A program made the position numbers and the translations under genes. The notes below the pieces were generated by a model. The model was not told the origin of the DNA, made no database searches, and worked only from the letters and a program-made list of their open reading frames with translations. A stretch of DNA of 64,000 nucleotides, taken from DASZUK01 sp963745595. Its GTDB lineage: Bacteria > Actinomycetota > Acidimicrobiia > Acidimicrobiales > RAAP-2. Positions 59,809 through 64,000 of the stretch are shown piece after piece. Positions within the stretch are counted from its first letter, which is position 1. Each line of letters begins with the position of its first letter. The stretch is from NCBI GenBank assembly GCA_963745595.1, contig CAVUYB010000010.1, positions 62,001 to 126,000 on the forward strand. The letters run 5' to 3'.

Positions 59809-60048
59809 ATGAGGAATATCTTGAAGGTGCTCGCCATCGGAGCCGTCATCGGTGGAATCGTCGCCGCGCTACGCAAGCGGGGCGTCGGACCCCTGGCCGA
59901 CCAGGCGCGGGGTGCGGCCGGCCAGGCTCAGGACGTGGCCACCGATGTCGTCGCCAGGGAGGGGTGGCCGGCGAGGGGTGCGAAGGGCAAGGACATCGCC
60001 ACCGAGGCGGTCGCCACCGCGAAGTCCGCCGGCAACACCGATACGTAA
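59809..60048 (+). CDS. Small membrane-anchored protein, unknown function
   Basis: A 79-residue protein. Residues 4-21 (ILKVLAIGAVIGGIVAAL) form one hydrophobic helix, followed by a basic RKRG stop-transfer and an Ala-rich helical tail (ARGAAGQAQDVATDVV). ATG 59809 has GAGGG upstream. It resembles small YtxH-like or CsbD-like helical proteins in style only. Its role is unknown. It converges on the Amidohydro_2 gene. Confidence 0.65.
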   Translation: MRNILKVLAIGAVIGGIVAALRKRGVGPLADQARGAAGQAQDVATDVVAREGWPARGAKGKDIATEAVATAKSAGNTDT

Positions 60049-60079
60049 CGGCGACGCCGCGCCCCCGTGGCGCGAGCGA

Positions 60080-61264
60080 TCAGGAACGCCGCAGCTCGGT
60101 CAGGGCGAGCGTGTTGTCGCGCATGATCTTGCGCACGGTCGGCGCGTCGAACTTGCGCAGCTCCGACAGGTAGTCGGTCGGTTCGGGCAGTGCCTCGATG
60201 TGCGGCCAGTCGGAGCCGAAGATGACGCGGTCGTCGCCCATCAGGTCGACGACCTCGCCGACGTCGTCCTCCCAGAACGGGTTGATCCAGACGTGCCGGC
60301 GGAACGTCTCGGCGGGGTCCTCCGCGAAGTAGCCGGGCATCTGGCGGGCGATCGTCCCGAACTTGCGGAACAAGCCCGGCAGGAAGCCCGAGCCGTTCTC
60401 GACGGACGCGACGCGCAGGTTCGGGAACCGGTCGAAGAGGCGGTCGAAGACGAGCGTCGCCAGGAAGTCGTGGACGGCCCGCTCGATGGCGAACATCTTG
60501 ACCGTCGGGCCGAACCCGCCAGACCGGAAGTTCGCGGCAAACCCGTCGGCCGCGTACCCGTTGGCGGAGACGCCGCTGTCGCCGGCGTGGACGATAACGG
60601 TGATGCCCGCGTCGTCGACGAGCCGCCAGAACGGGTCGAAGATCGGGTCGGACGGCGAGCGCGGTCCGAGGGTGGTCGTCGGCGCGGCCGGCCGCATGAC
60701 GACGAGCCGCGCCCCCTCCGACAGCGCCCACTCGACCTCGCGGACGGCCCAGTCGACGTCGGCGAGCGTCAGGTACGGCGCGGCGAAGATGCGGCCGCGG
60801 TAGTCGAACCCCCAGTCTTCGGCGAGCCAGCGGTTGAACGCGCCGAAGAGCAGCGTGACGCCCTCGGGGTCGTGCTTGAGCATCTCCTCGTAGATCATCC
60901 CGAGCGTCGGGAACAGCCAGATCCGTTCGAGCCCCTGGGTGTCCATGACGCGGAGCCGGGCGTCGCGGTCGCGGTACTCCGCCCGGATCGGCTCCGGCGT
61001 GCCGAGCAGGTCGAGCGGCGACTTGCCGTCCGGATTGCCGCGGAAGTACGTCGCCAGCGCGCCGGCCGGCGACACCGGGTCGAACGTCGGGTTCGTCACC
61101 GCCCGGCAGACGCGCCCGCCGATCGAGTGGTACCGGCGCCGGCCGACCTCGACCCATTCGATGACCCGCGGGCCGAGCGCCGGGTCGAGGTGCCGCGTGA
61201 ACGCGTCGAGCGCCTCGTAGTAGTGGTTGTCGCCGTCGAAGATGCCGTAGTCGAGCTCGCTCAT
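60080..61264 (-). CDS. Amidohydrolase family 2 (ACMSD/decarboxylase-like) enzyme
   Basis: A 394-residue Amidohydro_2 protein: IFDGDNHYYEALDAF (first site; D-x-D-x-H with Glu two later), VIVHAGDSGVSANGY (mid-barrel His), VENGSGFLPGLFRKFG, and FGSDWPHIEALPEP. ATG 61264 with GGAGG close upstream; the open frame runs on upstream but without support. It is the most divergent of the six paralogs. It lies divergent from the small zinc-finger gene and P450 cluster. Confidence 0.85.
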   Translation of the reverse strand: MSELDYGIFDGDNHYYEALDAFTRHLDPALGPRVIEWVEVGRRRYHSIGGRVCRAVTNPTFDPVSPAGALATYFRGNPDGKSPLDLLGTPEPIRAEYRDRDARLRVMDTQGLERIWLFPTLGMIYEEMLKHDPEGVTLLFGAFNRWLAEDWGFDYRGRIFAAPYLTLADVDWAVREVEWALSEGARLVVMRPAAPTTTLGPRSPSDPIFDPFWRLVDDAGITVIVHAGDSGVSANGYAADGFAANFRSGGFGPTVKMFAIERAVHDFLATLVFDRLFDRFPNLRVASVENGSGFLPGLFRKFGTIARQMPGYFAEDPAETFRRHVWINPFWEDDVGEVVDLMGDDRVIFGSDWPHIEALPEPTDYLSELRKFDAPTVRKIMRDNTLALTELRRS

Positions 61265-61359
61265 CGCCTCCAGCCTGCCACGGCCACCCCGGTCGCCGAT
61301 CGCCGGCCAGCGGTCGCCGCCCGGCGCGCGGGGTGCGGCCGAACGGCCAGACTGACCGG

Positions 61360-61573
61360 GTGCCGCGCCGACGTCATTCGCACCGGCCGCTCTCCGTCCG
61401 CTCGTCGCACTGGCGGGCCGACGGCCAGCCGAAGGTGCGGTACTCGACCCAACGCGACGCGCTCGAGCGCGGCCGACGAGCGCGGCCGGGAGTCCGCCGT
61501 CGACCTCGGCGTCTACCGCTGCGACTTCTGCGGCGGCTGGCACATGGGCCGGTTAGGCCGCCGCGAGGACTGA
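61360..61573 (+). pseudogene. Small CxxC-x3-H zinc-finger protein with one frameshift
   Basis: About 71 residues if repaired. The first frame (GTG 61360) gives a basic N-part with RYSTQRDALER; after about 61474 the next frame gives ADERGRESAVDLGVYRCDFCGGWHMGR. The YRC-x2-CGGWHMG motif belongs to a common actinobacterial small zinc-ribbon protein of unknown function. The span is 3n+1 nt, one extra base. Stop TGA 61571. Confidence 0.6.
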
Positions 61574-61584
61574 CCGAACGTTCG

Positions 61585-61613
61585 TTGACATCCGCCGGCG
61601 ATCGACGTACGAT
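61585..61613 (+). promoter_or_regulatory. Sigma70-type promoter of the P450 gene
   Basis: TTGACA (61585-61590), a 17-bp spacer, then TACGAT (61608-61613). This is the best promoter match in the window. CGAACGTTCG, a 10-bp palindrome, lies directly 5' of the -35 box (61575-61584). Confidence 0.7.
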
Positions 61614-61620
61614 CTGAGTT

Positions 61621-61639
61621 ATCGGACAACGTGTCCGAT
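61621..61639. promoter_or_regulatory. Perfect operator ATCGGACA-ACG-TGTCCGAT
   Basis: An inverted repeat of 8-bp arms with a 3-nt centre begins 7 nt after the -10 box, covering the transcription start. The TetR gene two genes along (62960) is the obvious candidate to bind here. Binding would block the P450 promoter directly. Confidence 0.8.
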
Positions 61640-61660
61640 TCGCTGGAGGAGCCGTCCGAA

Positions 61661-62896
61661 ATGACTGACACCATCGATATCGCCCCCGTCGACCTCTCCG
61701 ACTCCCGGTCGTACGTGCCCGGCGTCCCGCACGAGTACCTCACGTATCTCCGCCGCCACGACCCCGTCCACTGGCAGGCCGAGGCGAACGGGCCCGGGTT
61801 CTGGGCGGTAACGAAGTACGACGACTGCGTGACCGTCAACCGTGACTTCGAACGGTTCTCGTCGCAGCGCAAGGGCACGATGCCGTTCGAGCTGACCGAC
61901 GACGAGATCGCCCAGCAGGGTCTGATGATGCTGAACATGGACCCGCCGCTGCACACCCGCTACCGGCGGCTCGTCAACAAGGGGTTCACGCCGCGGATGG
62001 TCCGCGACCTCGAGGAGAGCATCCACCGGACGGCCGACCGGATCATCGACACCGTCTGCGAGAAGGGCGAGGCCGACTTCGTCACCGAGATCTCCGCCGA
62101 GCTCCCCCTCCAGGTCATCGCCGAGCTCCTCGGCGTCCCCCACGACGAGCGGCACAACATGTTCGACTGGTCGAACCGGATGGTCGGCAGCGAGGACCCC
62201 GAGTACGGCATCACCGCCGAAGATGCCCTGCAGGCCGCCATGGAGCTCTACGGCTACGCCAGCGAGCTGTTCGCCAAGAAGCGGATCGACCCGCACGGCG
62301 ACCTCATGAGCGCGCTCACCCAGGTCGAGCTGGACGGCGAGCGTCTCTCCGACATGGAGCTCGAGCTGTTCTTCCTCCTCCTCACCGTCGCCGGCAACGA
62401 GACGACGCGGAACCTGATGTCCGGCGCGCTCCACGCGTTCTTCCAGTTCCCCGACCAGTGGCAGCGGCTCGTCGCCGACCCCTCGCTCGTCACGCCGGCC
62501 ACCGAGGAGATGCTCCGCTTCGTCACGCCCGTGATGAACTTCCGCCGGACCGCCACCTCCGACCTCGAGCTGCGCGGCACCGCGCTGAAGGAGGGCGACA
62601 AGGTCGTCTTCTTCCACACGTCCGCCAACCGCGACGAAGACCTCTTCGACGACAGTCAGACCTTCGACATCGCCCGGGACCCGAACCCGCACATCGCCTT
62701 CGGCGGCGGCGGCCCCCACTTCTGCCTCGGCGCCAACCTCGCCCGCATGGAGATCCGCGTCATGTTCGAGCACCTCGCCAACCGGCTGCCGGATCTCCAC
62801 CAGAACGGCGACGTCCAGCGGTTGCAGTCGCAGTTCATCAACGGCGTCAAGCACCTCCCCGTCGCCTTCACGCCGGTCAAGCCCCTCGGCGCCTGA
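61661..62896 (+). CDS. Cytochrome P450 (CYP125/142-like)
   Basis: A 411-residue soluble P450. I helix AGNETTR near residue 244 (Thr of the oxygen groove), ExxR in EEMLRF (about 281), and the heme loop FGGGGPHFCLGANLAR with Cys355. MDPPLHTRYRRLVNKGFTPR is very like CYP125 and CYP142, which hydroxylate sterol or acyl chains, but substrate is not settled by this. I chose ATG 61661 (GGAGGA upstream); the open frame from GTG 61631 overlaps the operator. It leads a P450-TetR-LLM transcript. Confidence 0.9.
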   Translation: MTDTIDIAPVDLSDSRSYVPGVPHEYLTYLRRHDPVHWQAEANGPGFWAVTKYDDCVTVNRDFERFSSQRKGTMPFELTDDEIAQQGLMMLNMDPPLHTRYRRLVNKGFTPRMVRDLEESIHRTADRIIDTVCEKGEADFVTEISAELPLQVIAELLGVPHDERHNMFDWSNRMVGSEDPEYGITAEDALQAAMELYGYASELFAKKRIDPHGDLMSALTQVELDGERLSDMELELFFLLLTVAGNETTRNLMSGALHAFFQFPDQWQRLVADPSLVTPATEEMLRFVTPVMNFRRTATSDLELRGTALKEGDKVVFFHTSANRDEDLFDDSQTFDIARDPNPHIAFGGGGPHFCLGANLARMEIRVMFEHLANRLPDLHQNGDVQRLQSQFINGVKHLPVAFTPVKPLGA

Positions 62897-62959
62897 CCGC
62901 CCGGACGCCTGCGCCGATCCACGCCGACCAGCTGACCACCTGACCGAGCCGGACCCATC

Positions 62960-63604
62960 GTGCCCCGACGGTCGCCCGACGAACTGAAGGACGTCATCCG
63001 TGACTTCCGGCGCGACCAGATCATCGACGTCGCCCGTCGGCTGTTCGGCGAGCGTGGCACGACCGAGGTGGCGATGGACGAGATCGCCACCGAGGCCGGC
63101 GTCGCCCGATCGACCGTCTACGTCTACTTCGCCAACCGCGACGAGCTGTTGCGGGCCTGCCTGAAGCGGATGTACGAGCAGCTCCAGGACGCGATCGTCG
63201 GCTCCTGGGAGGACCAGGCCGGCCCGGCCGACCAGCTCCGCGTCGTCGTCAAGGGTCTGCTCGAGCGGATCGACGACAACCCCGCGTTCTTCCGGCTCGC
63301 CGTCGCCACCCAGGCGTCCGGCAACAAACCCGGTGCCGCCGCGGTCGATGCCGAGCTCGCGCTCATCGGCCTCGACATGTCGCGCATCCTCGAGGACCTC
63401 GTCGACGCCGGCATCCGCGACGGCCGGTTCCGCAAGATCGATCCGCAGCGGGCCGCCGCGCTCATCGGCCAACAGGTCTTCGGCGCCCTGTCCGTCCGGG
63501 CCGGCGACCCGCACCCGCTGCCCATCGACGACGCCACCGACGAGATCTGCGACTTCGTCCTCCACGGCCTCGTCGACCCGGCCGGCTGGCGTCCTCCACG
63601 CTGA
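62960..63604 (+). CDS. TetR/AcrR family regulator
   Basis: A 214-residue TetR repressor. DNA-binding domain about residues 17-64: RDQIIDVARRLFGERG, then EIATEAGVARSTVYVYFANRDELL. The C-terminal domain resembles those of acyl-CoA- or drug-responsive members. GTG 62960, 63 nt after the P450 stop; the gap contains short tandem repeats (GACCAGCT, GACCACCT, GACCGAGC). It probably controls the P450 promoter via the 61621 operator. Confidence 0.9.
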   Translation: MPRRSPDELKDVIRDFRRDQIIDVARRLFGERGTTEVAMDEIATEAGVARSTVYVYFANRDELLRACLKRMYEQLQDAIVGSWEDQAGPADQLRVVVKGLLERIDDNPAFFRLAVATQASGNKPGAAAVDAELALIGLDMSRILEDLVDAGIRDGRFRKIDPQRAAALIGQQVFGALSVRAGDPHPLPIDDATDEICDFVLHGLVDPAGWRPPR

Positions 63605-63657
63605 CCGAGTCGACGCCTCCCTGATCCGACCTCTTCCCGATCCGACAAGGAGCGCCC

Positions 63658-64000
63658 GTGCACTTCGATCTCTGGTTCCCGACCGCCACCCCGTTCGCCA
63701 CCCCCGAGCTGCTCGCCGCGCTCGGCCGCGAGGCCGAGGACCGCGGCATCCACCGCATCTGGGTCGGTGAGCACGTCGTCCTCTTCGACGACTACGCGTC
63801 GCAGTACCCGTACGCCGACGACGGCCGCATGCCCGCCCCGCCCGGCTCCGGCCTGCTCGAGCCGCTCGCCACGCTGACCTTCCTGGCCGCCCACACCGAG
63901 ACCGTCCGGCTCGGCACCGCGATGATCCTCCTCCCGCAGCGCAACCCGGTGTACACGGCCAAGGAGGTCGCCACCGTCGACTGGCTGTCGAACGGCCGCG
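63658..64000 (+). CDS. LLM-class F420-dependent oxidoreductase (3'-truncated by window edge)
   Basis: The first 114 codons of a luciferase-like protein: HFDLWFPTATPFATPELL, then DRGIHRIWVGEHVVLFDDY, and RLGTAMILLPQRNPVYTAKEVATVDWLSNGR. These match the F420-dependent TIM-barrel class. GTG 63658 has AAGGAG upstream. It follows the TetR gene by 53 nt and is the third gene of the P450 cluster, probably supplying or using the same oxidised substrate. Confidence 0.85.
   Translation, partial: MHFDLWFPTATPFATPELLAALGREAEDRGIHRIWVGEHVVLFDDYASQYPYADDGRMPAPPGSGLLEPLATLTFLAAHTETVRLGTAMILLPQRNPVYTAKEVATVDWLSNGR

Noticed and set aside
1..64000. CRISPR arrays, rRNA genes, prophage or conjugation genes
   Set aside because: No regularly spaced repeats with unique spacers, no conserved rRNA stretches and no phage or transfer proteins seen on either strand.

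Overview
The window is very G+C-rich, with dense genes, many GTG starts and 1-4 nt stop/start overlaps. It carries F420-type luciferase-like monooxygenases, a mycofactocin-type SDR, a CYP125/142-like P450, Phd/VapC and TetR regulators. This points to an actinobacterium from soil or water with a large catabolic repertoire; I cannot fix the class from sequence alone. No rRNA, tRNA or CRISPR array was seen.

Layout. 1-10.8 kb: the 3' part of a branched-chain-type substrate-binding protein (SBP) with a strong terminator, a D-aminoacylase-like amidohydrolase, a phosphotriesterase-like/thiolase-like/DUF35 operon, a hydantoinase A/B (oxoprolinase-type) pair and an Amidohydro_2 enzyme. 10.9-22.5 kb: a TetR gene, then an import island: a six-gene operon cupin-livH-livM-livG-livF-SDR, three related SDRs, a second Amidohydro_2 enzyme, and an intact SBP about 87% identical to the partial copy at the left edge, with the same terminator. 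22.5-30.2 kb: a DinB-like protein, two divergent SDRs, an isochorismatase-like protein lacking its triad, and an operon Amidohydro_2/NDP-forming acyl-CoA synthetase/F420-type oxidoreductase. 30.2-38 kb: a five-gene operon PaaK-like ligase/CoA-transferase/APH-type kinase/acyl-CoA dehydrogenase/cupin resembling a split ACAD10/11 system, then SDR, VOC and LLM genes. 38-54.5 kb: SDR, a frameshifted alcohol dehydrogenase, a frameshifted AMP ligase, and a six-gene operon HyuA/HyuB-Zn-ribbon fusion/VOC/Amidohydro_2/CoA-transferase/DUF2867-like; then two unrecognised proteins around an SDR and another Amidohydro_2 gene. 54.5-64 kb: a VapBC-type toxin-antitoxin pair, a MaoC-like dehydratase, a mycofactocin-type SDR with a broken start, a badly frameshifted lipoprotein-like gene, an IS630 remnant beside a lower-GC esterase, a sixth Amidohydro_2 gene, and a P450-TetR-LLM cluster with a clear promoter and a perfect operator.

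How the parts fit. The recurring kit (ABC import, Amidohydro_2, SDR, CoA ligase or transferase, dehydrogenase, hydratase, thiolase/aldolase, LLM or P450) looks like peripheral catabolism of one or more cyclic or branched carboxylic compounds, possibly with steroid-like side-chain chemistry. The substrate cannot be read from the sequence. Short inverted repeats, often with 4-nt spacers, recur in the promoters and suggest shared TetR-type control.

Caution. At least six genes carry single-base frameshifts between intact coding segments, and one carries six or more. Either the assembly has base-level indel errors or part of the island is decaying.
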